A stretch of DNA of 59,882 nucleotides from Symbiodinium natans (GCA_905221605.1 CAJNDS010000324.1:262501-322382); one strand, 5' to 3'. Numbered from the stretch's first letter, positions 1 through 11,185 are shown. Program-made: numbers and translations. Notes: generated from the sequence alone by a model not told the origin.

Positions 1-651
1 CCTTGAGTTTAGGGTTCAGGGTTTGGGGAAACCTAAATTCCACAAGAGGAGCATGCAAAGGCCCCCGGGCCCAAGGTATGCCTGCAGAAGTGTCTGGAGA
101 TGACGGGGACGGTAGGTCGAAAGGCTGTGCGCTAAAGGCAAACCCAAACAAGGGTTTAGGGCTTAGGGTTCCGGGCTTCTTGGGTTTAGGGATCCCTCTT
201 TGTAGTAGGCAGGCTGTCGGATTTCGGGTTTTTGTGTCCAGGGTTTAGGGTTTAGGGTTTAGGGTTTAGGGTTTAGGGTGTGACACTCCAGAGGGCCAAA
301 AACCTTGAGGTCCCAGACCCTAAAGCGCCAAAACCAAGCGAAGACCTAACACCGAAAACCCCCTAACGCCCCTCTAGGCTGCGGCAATGACGCTTTCCCT
401 AAGCGTGCGTAAAAAAAGAAGCCCTAAACCCTAAACCCTAAACCCTAAACCCTAAACCCTAAACCCCAAACCCTAAACCCTAAACCCTAAACCCTAAACT
501 TTAACCCTAAACCCTAAACCCTAAACCCTAAACCCTAAACCCTAAACCCTAAACCCCAAACCCTAAACCCTGAACCCCCTAAACCCTAAACCCTAACCCC
601 TCCACGAGAAAAACAAGCAAAGCCTAATCCCCTTTCTGCAGAATCTTCGAG
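1..651. repeat. Telomere-like repeat stretch, no gene seen
   Basis: TTTAGGG repeats lie at about 241-280 and CCCTAAA repeats at about 422-600, separated by unique sequence in which I see no convincing coding. The orientation switches inside the stretch, so it is not a simple chromosome end. The C-rich array immediately precedes the candidate exon at 652. Confidence 0.85.
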
Positions 652-693
652 GCTTCTCGGGCAGGCATCTTGGCAAAGCCAACGTGCCCGCAG
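652..693 (+). CDS. Candidate exon, unidentified gene
   Basis: Open island read as FSGRHLGKANVPA. It starts after AG (AG|GC) and ends at a GT donor (G|GTTATG). A CCCTAAA array lies to the left and TTTAGGG to the right. Product not recognised. The following 600 bp hold another short island (about 747-806), a poly-G run at about 986 and CCCTAAA arrays at about 1015-1080 and 1205-1265. Confidence 0.35.
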
Positions 694-1292
694 GTTATGG
701 ATTAAAGGTCCACAGGTTTTGGGTTTAGGGTTTAGGGGTTGAAGTTTCAGAGCCTTCGCGTCCGCGAAGCGAACGCGGAGTGGGAGACGAGTCCCCGGAT
801 GTTGAGAAAACCCTGGCGAGTTTGGGTTTCAAGGAGCTTTCAAGTTTCAAGCTGCCCCTAAACCCTAAATTTTAAACCCTAAACCCCGAAACCCTAAACC
901 CTATCTAGACCCCCCAAATCGCCCGTATGACACCCTAAATACCCCTCGTTGAGGACACTGAGGCCCTTGTTATGTGGTACATTGGGGGGGGGGGGGGCGT
1001 CCTGGTCCAGGTTCTAAACCCTAAACCCTAAACCCTAAACCCTAAACCCTAAACCCTAAACCCTAAACCCTAAACCCTACGCCCTAAACCCTGAACTCAA
1101 AACCCTGAGCCCTGGCTGAATGGAGTCAGCGCTGTGTCTTCGTCTTCGGCTTCCCAGAGCTCCAGTGTCTGACATGAACCCTATCAGCCCTAAGCCTTGC
1201 AAACTCCCTAAACCCTAAACCCTAAACCCTTAACCCCTAAACCCTAAACCCTAGCCCTAAACCCTAAATCCCTGAGAGTCTGAATTCCCGAG

Positions 1293-1357
1293 GCGATCTT
1301 TGCCCCCCTCTTAAATCGACGAACGGAGCCTCGGTTTCACCACTTGCGGAGCCATGG
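1293..1357 (+). CDS. Candidate exon, unidentified gene
   Basis: After an AG|GC acceptor the frame reads AIFAPLLNRRTEPRFHHLRS and ends at a possible GC donor. Its end phase (2) fits the start of the next candidate exon at 2297. CCCTAAA repeats flank it on the left and TTTAGGG (about 1400-1490) on the right. Product not recognised. Confidence 0.35.
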
Positions 1358-1553
1358 GCTGCAAGGGAAGCCGTCCTTTGCCTGAGGCACAGGGTTCAGG
1401 ATGTTTAGGGTTTAGGGTTTAGGGTTTAGGGTTTAGGGTTTAGGGTTTAGGGTTTAGGGTTTAGGGTTTAGGGTTTAGGGTTTTAGGGCTTAGGGTGTGT
1501 AGGTTTAGGGCTTCGGGTTGAGGGTTGAGGGTTCCGGGGGCAGGGTTTAGGGT

Positions 1554-2100
1554 TTGGGGGTGTATACATCAGGAGGAAGAAAGTTTCGTCGCACTTGCAT
1601 ATCTTGCGTTAGTGGAGGACGCGGAGTACGCGGAAGTGCATTTTCTGTGGCCTGGCCAGCGGAGGAATTTCCGCGCTGTTTTAAACATATCATATTAATA
1701 TATTACTTTTTTGTTCCGACGGAGGACTGTAAATCCTCCGCGCCCCAGAGGCACATCTTGTGGAGGAGTCTATGGGGGTGGGGGGTTTGCACGTACATGC
1801 TGGCATAAGTGCCCGATGCGACGAACTTTCGTCCTGGCGCAGTAGGTTTAGGGGTTCAGGGCTTCCAGTTGCGAGCGAAGCGCTTCCGGCTAGGTGTCAG
1901 CACATGGGCCGTGGCCTGACCGAAGGTCTCTCGAGGGCTAGGATGCCCAGTAGTACCCTTATTCCCTTTTTGGAGGGTTTAGGTTCCCTTATAGACCCCT
2001 TTAAGCAAAAAAGGGGCACCCTTTTTAAGCCTAGGTTACTGGGCAGCCTAGAGGGGTAGTTCTCTAAACCACCCACTTCAACTCCTATGCAAGCTACTTT
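1554..2100. repeat. Foldback-like sequence plus dispersed GCCCAGTRG element
   Basis: Sequence near 1574-1600 (AAGTTTCGTCGCACTTGC) is matched in inverted orientation, imperfectly, near 1803-1838, so about 1570-1840 can fold back. At about 1940-2046 lies a diverged copy of the small GTAGCCCAGTGG family seen at 40.8, 42.3 and 59.6 kb. The open frames here (1554-1808, 1760-2059) show no recognisable protein. Confidence 0.45.
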
Positions 2101-2296
2101 TTGTGGGACTCGAGGACCCGAACAGAACCCTCAACCCTAAAGGCCCTAAACCCTTGAACCTAAATCAAAAACCAGGAAGTCTCTGAGAGTTGAGGGGGCC
2201 TACAATTTTAGCCAAGGGGCCACGAGACAACAAAAAGCCACGGAAGAGATCAGGCGTTTGCCGTCCAGAAGCAGCTCCAAGCTCTTAATTCCCAAG

Positions 2297-2471
2297 GTGG
2301 CGTTCAGGAGATTGTGCAAGGGGCTGGCAGAACTCCTCAAAAGAGCGCAAGCGCTTCGAGCTGGAGCAGGGCAGACCAGATGGCCGGGGCCTGCTGGCCG
2401 GCCGCGAGCTCTTTGACTGGGACGACCCAGAACGTGTGCGTTTCAAGTCAGATGCCCTGCATGCAACCCAG
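2297..2471 (+). CDS. Candidate exon of 58 codons, unidentified gene
   Basis: This is the longest clean exon-like island of the left part. It starts at AG|GT and ends CAG|GTTGC. The frame contains the segments KERKRFELEQGRPDGRG and LFDWDDPERVRFKSDAL, rich in charged residues and without low complexity. Telomere-like repeats begin about 15 bp downstream (2486-2545). I do not recognise the family. The ~3 kb that follows is mostly telomere-like arrays: CCCTAAA at 2658-2790 and 3440-3510; TTTAGGG at 3090-3160, 3640-3780, 3840-3970 and 4075-4140; with small islands between. Confidence 0.5.
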
Positions 2472-4259
2472 GTTGCTTGTGAGTGGTTTAGGGTTTAGGG
2501 TTTAGGGTTTAGGGTTTAGGGTTTAGGGTTTAGGGATTAGGGTTTAGGGTTTCGCATTTTTTCATATTCTAGGCAACTTAAGTTGAATTACCCGGATAAT
2601 GCCAACCCAGACCTGTGGGTTCTTAGGGTTCAGGGTATACGACCCAAGTTTGGAACCTAAACCCTAAACCCTAAACCCTAAACCCTAAACCCTAAACCCT
2701 AAACCCTAAACCCTAAACCCTAAACCCTAAACCCTAAACCCTAAACCCTAAACCCTAAACCCTAAACCCCAAACCCTAAACCCTGAGCCCTTTCGCCGCT
2801 TTGTGGGCAGGCGCCAGAAGCCATCGGACCGGTCAGGCCGGACCAAAGCAACCCACGAATAGCGCCGAAACCCGAAAGCCTGAGAGCCCCAAATCCGAAA
2901 AAGCAGAGAAAAGCCCTCAGCCCTAAGCCCTAAGCCCTAAGCCCTAAACCCTCAACCCTAAACCCTAAACCCTAAGCTTCAAGCCGCTAACCCTAAGCCC
3001 TGTATTCCGCAGCGGAACGGCGCTCGTCTTTCAGAGCCTCCCTTCTTCAAGAGTTCCCAGCCATGCTGTAGTCCCCCTTAGATTTTAGGGTTTAGGGTTT
3101 AGGGTGGAGGGTTCAGGGTTTAGGGTTCAGGGTTTAGGGTTTAAGGTTTAGGGTTTAGGGTTCCCGCCCTTGTCAGGCGTGATTGAGGGTCATCAAGTTC
3201 AAACTAAGTGAGAACCTTGGGCGGGAGGGTAGGCGGGAAGTAGTTTGTGTTTGGAGTTTCGGGGGCTTAACAACAAAGACGTTCCCAGATTATCAGCGAA
3301 GAGACGCTAAACCACTAGCAACCCTGAAAACCCCAAAAGTTTACAGAAAGACCCAGAAACCTGAGTTCCTATCCTGCTGTGGGGGACCTAGTTGACCACC
3401 AGGCCTCTTCCACAGTCTGGTTTCCGGTATGAGACGGAACCCTAAACCCTAAACCCTAAACCCCAAACCCCAAACCCTAAACCCTAAACCCTGAACCCTA
3501 AACCCTATCCCCTGTACTCTAAACCCTAAACTCTATACCGTATATATACCCTATACCCCAAACCTCCAGTCAGGACACTCTTGACCTCCCAGAGCCAGGA
3601 CTTCAGAATGCAGGGGGAGGGGGGTGGAGGCCGAGGGTTTAGGGTTTAGAGGTTTAGGGTTTAGAGTTTAGGGTTTGGGGTTTAGGGCTTGGCGTTGCGT
3701 TCTAGGGGCATACAGGGTTCAGGGTTTAGGGTTTAGGGTTTAGGGTTCTGGGTTCTGGGTTTAGGGTTTAGGGTCCCAAAACCCAACACTCAAAACCCTG
3801 AATCTGAGGTGGACCCTTAGACTCTCCCTAAAACGCTGTTAGGGGTTTGAGGTTTAGGGTTTCGGGTGTAGAGATTTGGGTTTAGGGTTTAGGGTTTAGG
3901 GTTCAGGGTTTAGGGTTTAGGGTTTGGGGTTTAGGGTTTAGGGTTTGGGGTTTGGGGTTTCGGGTTTATGGTGTAGAGATTCGGGCTTCCCTCGCACCGT
4001 GAGTCCCTCGGACCTGAGAAGCTTCCCTTTCTGAACCCAGGGGAGCCCGACGAGTTCTGTTTCGGATGTCAGGGTTCAGGGTTCAGGGTTCAGGGTTTAG
4101 GGTTTAGGGTTTAGGGTTTAGGGTTTAGGGTTTAGGGTTTGGGGTTTGGATTTCAGGGTCAAGTTGGCAAAAGATGGAGATGGAGCGGAAAATAGCATGA
4201 ACCGGGTCTGGGGCTTAGGCTTGGGGGCTTTGTGTTTAGGGTCTCTCCAACAGCCCTTA

Positions 4260-4600
4260 GTTAAGAATGTTCGGGAAGTTGTACTCGGCAATAGGGGCCC
4301 TAGCAGGAAGGTTCCCACAAGAGTGGCTGAACTTGCAGTGGCAGTCGCATTGCCTTCATTGGCTGCAGTCACACAAAAAGTTGCATGGTCGGACGGAAGA
4401 TTCCCCTCTCTGTAACGAGCATGGGGCACGTGGGTGGGGAAAAATCTTGCAGCAGGGCGGGTTCGTGGCTGGCGAATGGCCAGAAGTGTTTGAGAGAGTT
4501 CCCTACGCCTCTCATAACCTTTCGCGCAGAGTGGTGCGTCTTTGCAGAGGTCTGGAAGCTTGCGGGCAAGCGTCTGCGTGTTCATTTCTGAGGGCTTAAA
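4260..4600 (+). other. Unique island, open in several frames
   Basis: About 340 bp of non-repetitive sequence is open on both strands (4267-4599 on +, 4118-4585 on -). No domain is recognisable and I cannot decide whether either frame is translated. TTTAGGG repeats abut it on the left, unlike typical exon islands here. Confidence 0.3.
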
Positions 4601-4675
4601 GGCTTAAAGCCCGAAATGTGATGTGAAGAGCAGTTTTTCAAGGGTTTCGGGTGTTGAGGGCTCCATAAGCATCAG

Positions 4676-4705
4676 GAGAAGCTGGAGTGCGCAGAGGTCG
4701 AGAAG
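4676..4705 (+). CDS. Candidate 10-codon exon
   Basis: After CATCAG the frame reads EKLECAEVEK and stops at a GT donor (AAG|GTGCAT), phase 0 at both ends. Very short, so weak on its own, but it follows the AG|GA pattern of the supported exons. Downstream to 5489 lie short CCCTAAA runs (about 5030-5080) and a TTTAGGG array at 5245-5400. Confidence 0.3.
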
Positions 4706-5489
4706 GTGCATGTGGGGCTTGGGGATTTTCATGGTTTTCGTTCTTACACTTATGAACGTTTTCTTTTGTGTGTACCTTTTTTGGGCCGCCGTAATCCGCA
4801 ATCCCTGAGCACTCAATTCGGAAAGCCTACACCCTGCATCCTAAAACCCCAACGCCTCATCTCAAGAATTGAAAGCCCAAAGCCCTAAAAGCGCAGATGC
4901 AAAATCAAGGCCCAGCCGATCACCCTTTGTTCCGGCCCCCATCCCAGCTAGCTGCCCAGGGTAGGGTCTCGGGTTCGAGGGTTTTCAGGCTTTTAGGGTC
5001 CGGGGTCAAGAGTGTTTTGGGGCATAAACCCTGAACCCTAAACCCTAAACCCTCCTAAACCCTAAGCCCTAAACCCTAAACGTTTTTTGGGTTTTAGGTT
5101 TTTAGGGCTTAGGGTTTAGGGTTTTTTTCTGGGCCTGCGGGGCGTGGCGCAGGGCTTTAAGGGGTTCCCATGTGTCGGGGTCTTGAGCCTGGAGGGCTTG
5201 GGTGTACTTCGAGGGTCCCGAGGAGGTACTGCCCTCATTCTCGTGGTTTTAGGGTTTAGGGTTTAGGGTTTAGGGTTTAGGGTTTAGGGTTTAGGGTTTA
5301 GGGTTTAGGGTTTAGGGTTTAGGGTTTAGGGTTTGGTGTTCAGTGTTGAGTGTTTGGGGTTTAGGGTTTGGGGTTTGGGGTTTAGGGTTTAGGGTTTAGG
5401 GTTCTCACCTTTGGGTTGATAGGTGCTACCCTAAGTCGTAAGCCCTCAACCCTAACACCCTCAAAACCTCAACCCTTGACCCTTGCCAG

Positions 5490-5579
5490 GCGCTTGCGAC
5501 GGTTTTGCGCCAAAGACGGCTTCAGCAACCTGGATTGCGCGAGTGGGGGATCCCCAAGCATCGGGATGAAGCTCTACAA
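5490..5579 (+). CDS. Candidate exon of 30 codons, unidentified gene
   Basis: The frame after CCAG|GC reads ALATVLRQRRLQQPGLREWG and continues IPKHRDEALQ to a canonical GT donor (CAA|GTAGGT). Phase is 0 at both ends. Degenerate CCCTAAA lies on the left and a CTCTAGGG variant array on the right (5590-5700). Product not recognised. The 2 kb downstream hold CCCTAAA at 6273-6500, TTTAGGG at 6605-6705 and a long C-rich array at 6994-7670. Confidence 0.5.
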
Positions 5580-5584
5580 GTAGG

Positions 5585-5726
5585 TTTGGAGCTCTAGGGC
5601 TCTGGGGCTCTAGGGCTCTAGGGCTCTAGGGCTCTAGGGCTCTGGGGCTCTAGGGCTCTAGGGCTCTAGGGCTCTAGGGGTCCAGGGGTCCAGGGGTCCA
5701 GGGGTCTAGGGGTCTAGGGGTCTAGG
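5585..5726. repeat. Homogenised variant telomere-like array (GGGCTCTA, then AGGGGTCC/AGGGGTCT)
   Basis: Tandem GGGCTCTA-type octamers grade into AGGGGTCC/AGGGGTCT octamers. This is a local variant of the TTTAGGG repeat that has been amplified as a block directly after the 5490-5579 exon. Confidence 0.85.
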
Positions 5727-6272
5727 AATGATGGCCGTGGTGGCAAATTCCTGAAATAGCGTCACATGAGGTACAAAATCGTGAACACGCGTAGGAAAGA
5801 AGATCGCTATCAAACTTCTTGATCGTATCAACATGACTTGATGTATTACTACACGCCCCAAGCCCTAAACCCCAAGCCCTAAACCCCAAACTCTAATCCC
5901 TAAACCTAAACCCTAAGCCCCTCAGCCCCCCCTCTTTATAGGGGAAGGGGCTTCGCCCTCAACCCTTTACCGTGTGAGGGGGGCAGGGTTTTGGGGGGGC
6001 TGAGGGCTCAAGTTGAGGTTCAGGGTGTCCGTGCTGTAGTCCCTGGCTTCGAGTTCTTCCCCTTAAGCCCCAAGGTTAGGGTTTGGGGTTTGGGGTTTTA
6101 GGGTTTAGGGTTTGGGGTTTGGGGTTTAGGGTTTAGGTTTTGCGTTTCGGGCTTGGTGCTACCTAAAGCTTTCTAAGGCCAAAGTTCACTTGGAGGTTTA
6201 CGAAAATAGGGGACCCTAAAGTAGACCCCCAAATAGTAGGATCCCCTTATGTCAAGCACCCCAATAAGGTAC

Positions 6273-6500
6273 CCTAAACCCTAAACCCTAAACCCTAAAC
6301 CCTAAACCCTAAACCCTAAACCCTAAACCCTAAACCCTAAACCCTAAACCCTAAACCCAAAACCCTAAACCCTAAACCCTAACCCCTAAACCTAAACCCT
6401 AAACCCTAAACCCTAAACCCTAAACCCTAAACCCTAAACCCTAAACCCTAAACCCTAAACCCTAAAACCCTAAAACCCTAAAACCTAAAGCCCTAAAACC
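6273..6500. repeat. CCCTAAA array
   Basis: Near-perfect CCCTAAA repeats with a few 8-mers (CCCTAAAA) at the right end. A short island at 6560-6606 (AG|GC start, frame ALGAPCGIAQDWEQP, possible GT donor) lies between this array and the TTTAGGG array at 6607-6705 and may be a small exon. Confidence 0.9.
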
Positions 6501-6704
6501 CTAATTTCGGAAACCCCCGTCTTGTCTCTTTCTCATTTCTCTGCTTCGCGCCGGCCCAGGCTCTGGGTGCTCCGTGCGGAATTGCTCAGGACTGGGAGCA
6601 GCCCGGGTTTAGGGTTTAGGGTTTGGGGTTTAGGGTTTAGGGTTTAGGGTTTAGGGTTTGGGGTTAGGGTTTGGGGTTTAGGGTTTAGGGTTTAGGGTTT
6701 AGGG

Positions 6705-6993
6705 GTGTTTAAGGGAGTTCAGGGTGTCTGGACTTTAGGATTTATGGAGTTTCGGGTTGACTTCGTGGTTCTTAAACAGGGGAACAGGGAGCTTGCTGCA
6801 CTTCGAACACAGTCGACTACGCATGCGTGCCTATGCGTGCCTATGCGTGGCTATGCGTGCCTGCTGCCGGTGGTTGTTCAAGGTTTAATCTTTTAAATCT
6901 TGCTTTTTTTTTTTTTGCCGGGGGTGGGGGGTTTCCAGGCTTACTTGTTCTAGGGTGTAGGCATCTCGCCTGAGACCTCAACTCTCACAGCCA
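6705..6993. other. Unique spacer with a short GCGTGCCTAT repeat, no gene seen
   Basis: Non-repetitive spacer between telomere-like arrays. Three tandem GCGTGCCTAT-like units occur at about 6824-6856 and a T-run at about 6903. I see no coding signal. Confidence 0.6.
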
Positions 6994-7609
6994 AACCCTA
7001 AACCCTAAACCCTAAACCCTAAACCCTAAACCCTAAACCCTAAACCCTAAACCCTAAACCCTAAACCCTAAACCCTAAACCCTAAACCCAAAACCCTAAA
7101 CCCAAACCCCTAAACCCTAAACCCTAAACCCTAAACCCTAAACCCTAAACCCTAAACCCTAAACCCTAAACCCTAAACCCTAAACCCTCTACCCTCTACC
7201 CTCTAAACCCTAAACCCTCTAAACCCTCTAAACCCTCTAAACCCTAAACCCTCTCAACCCCCTAAACCCCCTAAACCCCCTAAACCCCCTAAACCCTGCA
7301 AACCCTCTAAACCCTCTAAACCCTCTAAACCTTCTAAACCCTCTCTAAACCCTCTCTAAACCCTCTCTAAACCCTCTAAACCCTAAACCCTCCACCGTCA
7401 ACCCTAAACCCTAAACCCCAAACCCCAAACCCTAAACCCCAAACCCTAAACCCTACTAAACCCAAAACCCTAAACCCAAAACCCTAAACCCCAAACCCCA
7501 AACCGTAAACCCTGAACCCTAAACCCCAAACCCCAAACCTCAAACCCCAAACCCCAAGCCCCAAACCCCAAACCCCAAACTCTAAACCCTAAACCCTCAA
7601 CCCTAAACC

Positions 7610-7662
<53 letters not shown>

Positions 7663-7670
7663 ACCCTAGA
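6994..7670. repeat. Composite CCCTAAA array with variant blocks
   Basis: Perfect CCCTAAA repeats to about 7190 are followed by blocks of CCCTCTAAA, CCCCCTAAA, CCCCAAA and finally CCCTCAA. Each variant is locally amplified, which suggests slippage or unequal exchange after the variant arose. Confidence 0.9.
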
Positions 7671-7687
7671 CGGCACCACTCCGAGAG

Positions 7688-7764
7688 GAGCTTCGAGAGC
7701 TTCGGGAAGATGGAGCCCAGACCGATCTTGAACAGACTTTTGATGCCTTTCTGTTGGCCCCTCC
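7688..7764 (+). CDS. Candidate exon of 25 codons, unidentified gene
   Basis: After AGAG|GA the frame reads ELRELREDGAQTDLEQTFDA and then FLLAP, ending at a GT donor (CC|GTTAGA). A CCCTCAA array is on the left and TTTAGGG (7775-7840) on the right. The helical, acidic composition looks like real protein. Product not recognised. A CCCTAAAA array (7960-8210) follows. Confidence 0.5.
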
Positions 7765-8218
7765 GTTAGATTGGGGTTTAGGGTTTAGGGTTTAGGGTTC
7801 AGGGTTTAGGGTTTAGGGTTTAGGGCTTAGGGCTTAGGGCTTGGGAGAATTTTTTAAACTCTGGAGCCGAAGCCTCATCATCCCCCAAACCTGTCATCCC
7901 GAAACCCCAAACCCTTACACCCGAGCTGAATGGCAGAGCCAACATCCCCAAAGCTTTTCAAGCCCTAAGCCCTAAAACCCTTAAGCCCTAAAACCCTACA
8001 ACCCCAAAACCCCAAAACCCTAAGGCCCTGAAACCCTAAAACCCTAAAGCCCTAAAACCCCAAGACCCTAAAACCCTAGAACCCCAAAACCCTAAAACCC
8101 TAAAACTCTAAAACCCTAAAACCCTAAGACCCTAAAACCCTAAAACCCTAAACCCTAAACCCTAAAACCCTAAACCCTAAACCCTAAACCCTAAACCCTA
8201 AACCCTAAACCAGCTAAG

Positions 8219-8290
8219 GACCCTTTTGTCATCGTCGAGCATGAGCCCAAAGGCTCGTGGCCAGGGTCGTTCAACTCATGCGACCCCAGG
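8219..8290 (+). CDS. Candidate exon of 24 codons, unidentified gene
   Basis: The frame after CTAAG|GA reads DPFVIVEHEPKGSWPGSFNS and then CDPR, ending at a GT donor (AGG|GTGCCA), phase 0 at both ends. It is bracketed by CCCTAAA on the left and TTTAGGG (8300-8430) on the right. No family recognised. Confidence 0.5.
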
Positions 8291-8605
8291 GTGCCATCGA
8301 GGGTTTAGGGTTTAGGGTTTAGGGTTCAGGGTTTTAGGGTTTAGGGTTCAGGGTTTTGGGTTTTCAGGGTTTAGGGTTTTAGGTCTAGGGTTTTAGGGTT
8401 TAGGGTTTATGCTTTAGGGTTTAGGGTTAGGGGGCAGGGTAAGTGGGTCTGGGTTAAGGGCTTAGGGTTTAGGGTTAAGGGTTTAGGGCCTCGGGATTCG
8501 CGGGTTATTCGGCTAGCTTGGGATCCTAGGATTTTCTAGCCTTTAACGCCTCTGGGTCCAGGCCTCAGCGTCTGCTGGCTCATCTTACTGGATCTTAGTA
8601 GGGAA

Positions 8606-9077
8606 TGAATGAAATTTAAGTACACACAGTATGGCTTTGGGTCTAGTGCCTATGGTGCCCAGCCCGACTTTGCCCTGCAGGAGTGGTGTGATTGCAGCCA
8701 GAGTGCCATTGCAACGGCTCGCGCGCAAGATCCTATGCCCTCCCCATTCAAGAGTGATGAGCCCCCTGCGCCCTTCAGACGCCTTGATACAATGGGACAG
8801 AACCCTCACAACATAAAAGCTGATGTGGCCCACACCTACGCGATCGTGGGGTGGGGGGAAGGATCTTGCCGGCAGTGGATTGCTTGTGCTGTACCCATTG
8901 CGCATCTTCCGGGGCCGATCGCTACAAGATGCTCTTGATCACGCGTATATTGACTTCAGGGACTTTTGCCACCGGACACAGAAAACGACGTCAATCACCC
9001 AGTTCAGCTTGAAAACTCTGAAAGTGGAATCGTACCTTGACCTTTATAATAAGATTGTTCTATCTTATAAGCCCTAA
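8606..9077 (+). pseudogene. Fragment of a dinoflagellate-type hypothetical protein gene, frameshifted
   Basis: Two overlapping frames make one protein-like sequence. The first (from about 8609) runs through TQYGFGSSAYGAQPDFALQE and FRRLDTMGQNPHNIKADVAH up to HTYAI. The second continues KDLAGSGLLVLYPLRIFRGR, then SLQDALDHAYIDFRDFC and KTTSITQFSLKTLKV, and stops at 9075-9077. The switch lies in the run of six G at 8853-8858; one extra G would explain it. Sequences of the AHTYAI / LRIFRGRSLQDAL / DFRDFC type are, from memory, common in predicted Symbiodiniaceae proteins of unknown function, so I call it a conserved hypothetical. Whether the extra G is a homopolymer sequencing error or a true lesion cannot be told here. 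Confidence 0.5.
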
Positions 9078-9108
9078 TCTCCCCAACACACGTGTATTGA
9101 TCACTTAG

Positions 9109-9181
9109 GCTGAAGGAGTTCCCTGGAGGGTGTGGCAACGGCCGCAACTGTGGTGTGATGAATCCCAAGTATGCCTTGAAG
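9109..9181 (+). CDS. Candidate exon, possibly of the preceding gene
   Basis: After CACTTAG|GC the frame reads LKEFPGGCGNGRNCGVMNPK and then YALK, ending at a canonical donor (AAG|GTAATG). The spacing to 9077 suggests it may belong to the frameshifted gene upstream, but the intervening stop makes that uncertain. CCCTAAA arrays follow at 9434-9540 and a CCCTAAG array at 9680-9815. Confidence 0.45.
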
Positions 9182-9659
9182 GTAATGCCTTCATACCTGG
9201 CTCACTACGAAGAACTTGTAAGCTAGACCTTAAAACTCCGCCCCAGCCCCTGTGCCCTAAAGCGTAGCTCGCCAAAGTCCCACAAACATCTGCCAAAAAA
9301 ACTGAGCCCCGTGAACCGCACGGGCCCTGTAGCTCCTGTAGGCTGTCTGAACCCTAAACCCTCACATGAATTCCCTATGAACCGCTAAGCCCTGAAAAAC
9401 CCCAACTCCCCAAGTCCTCGAGCCAATCCTAACCCCTAAACCCTAAACCGTAAACCCCAAACCCTAAACCCTAAACCCTAAACCCTAAACCCTAAACCCT
9501 AAACCCTAAACCCCAAACCCTAAACCCTAAACCCTAAACCCACTCAGAGCGCGCGAAGCCCTACAGGAGGCACAACCTGGGAGTTTGCGCGCACGAGGAG
9601 CGGAGGGGGGGGGGGGGGGCAGCAGGGTTTAGGACTTCGGATGTGGCTGCCAACACCCT

Positions 9660-9835
9660 ACACCCAAAACGCTAAGCCCAAGCCCTAAGCCCTAAGCCCT
9701 AGGCCCTAAGCCCTAAGCCCTAAGCCCTAAGCCCTAAGCCCTGAGCCCTGAGCCCTAAGCCCTAAGCCCTAAGCCCTAAGCCCTAAGCCCTAAGCCCTAA
9801 GCCCTAAACCCTAAACCCTAAACTTTAAACCTGTG
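9660..9835. repeat. CCCTAAG variant array
   Basis: About 20 near-identical CCCTAAG heptamers with a few CCCTGAG members, ending in a few CCCTAAA. This is a homogenised single-base variant of the telomere heptamer. Confidence 0.9.
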
Positions 9836-10190
9836 ATGTTTGGTTTATTCGAGGGGTTTAGGGACGCCGCAGCTTACGCGCCCGCCGGTCCCGCCGGTCT
9901 TTGTAGTGACCAAGGCCGATACCTACGCCGGATGTGACCGAGCTAGAGTCCCTAAACCTTGAAACCCTCAAACCTTGAAACCCTAAAACCCTAAAGCCCT
10001 GAAACCCCCCCAAAAAACCTAAAGCCCCAAAAGCCCTAAACCGTAGAACCCTAAAGTCTAGACCCTAAACCGCCTAATGCAGGGGTCGGCATATTTAATT
10101 ATAGTCTTCCCTTAGGGTGCCTTTATAAATATACTCTAATAACCCCAAGAACCCTGTTCTAACTATTAAGGCCTCTATATTATACTGCAG

Positions 10191-10242
10191 GCTCCTTGGG
10201 TCGGGAAAGGAAGGATGGCGGCTTCATCCGAAATGCCGCCAA
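10191..10242 (+). CDS. Candidate exon, unidentified gene
   Basis: After CTGCAG|GC the frame reads SLGRERKDGGFIRNAA and ends at a possible GC donor (AA|GCCTTG). Its end phase (2) fits the next candidate exon at 10504, giving a continuous frame. Product not recognised. Confidence 0.4.
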
Positions 10243-10503
10243 GCCTTGAAATCGTGGCGTAGGGCTTAGGGCTGAGGGTTCAGGGCTTAGGGAACTTATG
10301 TGGTTTAGGGCTCTAATTTCGTAACGTAGTTGGTGAGAAGGATAAGGGACCATGTAAATTAGACGTTCAAAGGGGCACTGGGAACGTCCCAAAAGCCGTC
10401 CGCTTCTCTGTATGATGGCCCTTTTGGAGATACCATTTTAAGGCGGCCCCTGATCTTTAAGGATGCCATAATTTTGAGAACTGACCATGTAGCTCTCAAG
10501 CAG

Positions 10504-10561
10504 GACGGACTGGGGCGGCCACATGGCGCCCGCCTTCAACCACCTCTGCCGCAGCATCGAG
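10504..10561 (+). CDS. Candidate exon, unidentified gene
   Basis: The frame after AAGCAG|GA reads TDWGGHMAPAFNHLCRSIE and ends at a GT donor (GAG|GTGGCT). It joins in phase to 10191-10242. MAPAFNHL is faintly like the C-helix region of P450s, but that is too little to assign it. Confidence 0.4.
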
Positions 10562-10617
10562 GTGGCTGCCGGTTCAGGATATCGGTGGTCGCCGTAAGCA
10601 CTACACCGCCCTCCCTA

Positions 10618-10925
10618 CGCCCAAAGCCCCTAAGCCCCTAAGCCCCTGAAGCCCCTGAAGCCCCTAAAGCCCCTAAGCCCCTAAGCCCCTAAGCCCCTAA
10701 GCCCTTAAGCCCCTAAGCTCTTAAGCCCCTAAGCCCCTAAGCTGAGCCGCCCCTGAGCCCCTGAGCCCCTGAGCCCCTGAGCCCCTGAGCCCCTGAGCCC
10801 CTAAGCCCTTAAGCCCCTAAGCCCTTAAGCCCCTAAGCCCCTAAGCTGAGCCGCCCCTGAGCCCCTGAGCCCCTGAGCCCCTGAACCCCTGAGCCCCTGA
10901 GCCCCTAAGCCCCTAAGCCCTGAAC
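10618..10925. repeat. CCCCTAAG / CCCCTGAG octamer array with higher-order unit
   Basis: Octamer derivatives of the telomere repeat are arranged in runs. The segment AAGCTGAGCCGCCCCTGAG occurs twice (about 10737 and 10842) at the start of similar runs, so a ~105-bp higher-order unit has been duplicated. Confidence 0.85.
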
Positions 10926-11185
10926 CTTGTTTGTCTTGACAGCACTTTCGGTGGCCTGTCGGGCCCGGGTCAACCTTTTAGGGATGTCGCTAGTGTGCAG
11001 GTGCCCTAAACCCTAAAAGGCCCTAAACCCTACCCTCTAAACCCTAAACCGGCCTAAATCCTAAACCCTAAACCCGCCTAAACCCTAAGCCCTAAGCCCT
11101 AAGCCCTAAGCCCTAAACCCTAAACCCTAACCCCTAAACCCCTAAACCCTAAACCCTAAACCCTAAACCCCAAACCCCCCTCCAG

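Noticed and set aside
1-700. A true chromosome end (telomere/subtelomere)
   Set aside because: Arrays occur in both orientations across the whole 60 kb and between exons of one gene, so they are interstitial; no terminal array of one orientation is present.
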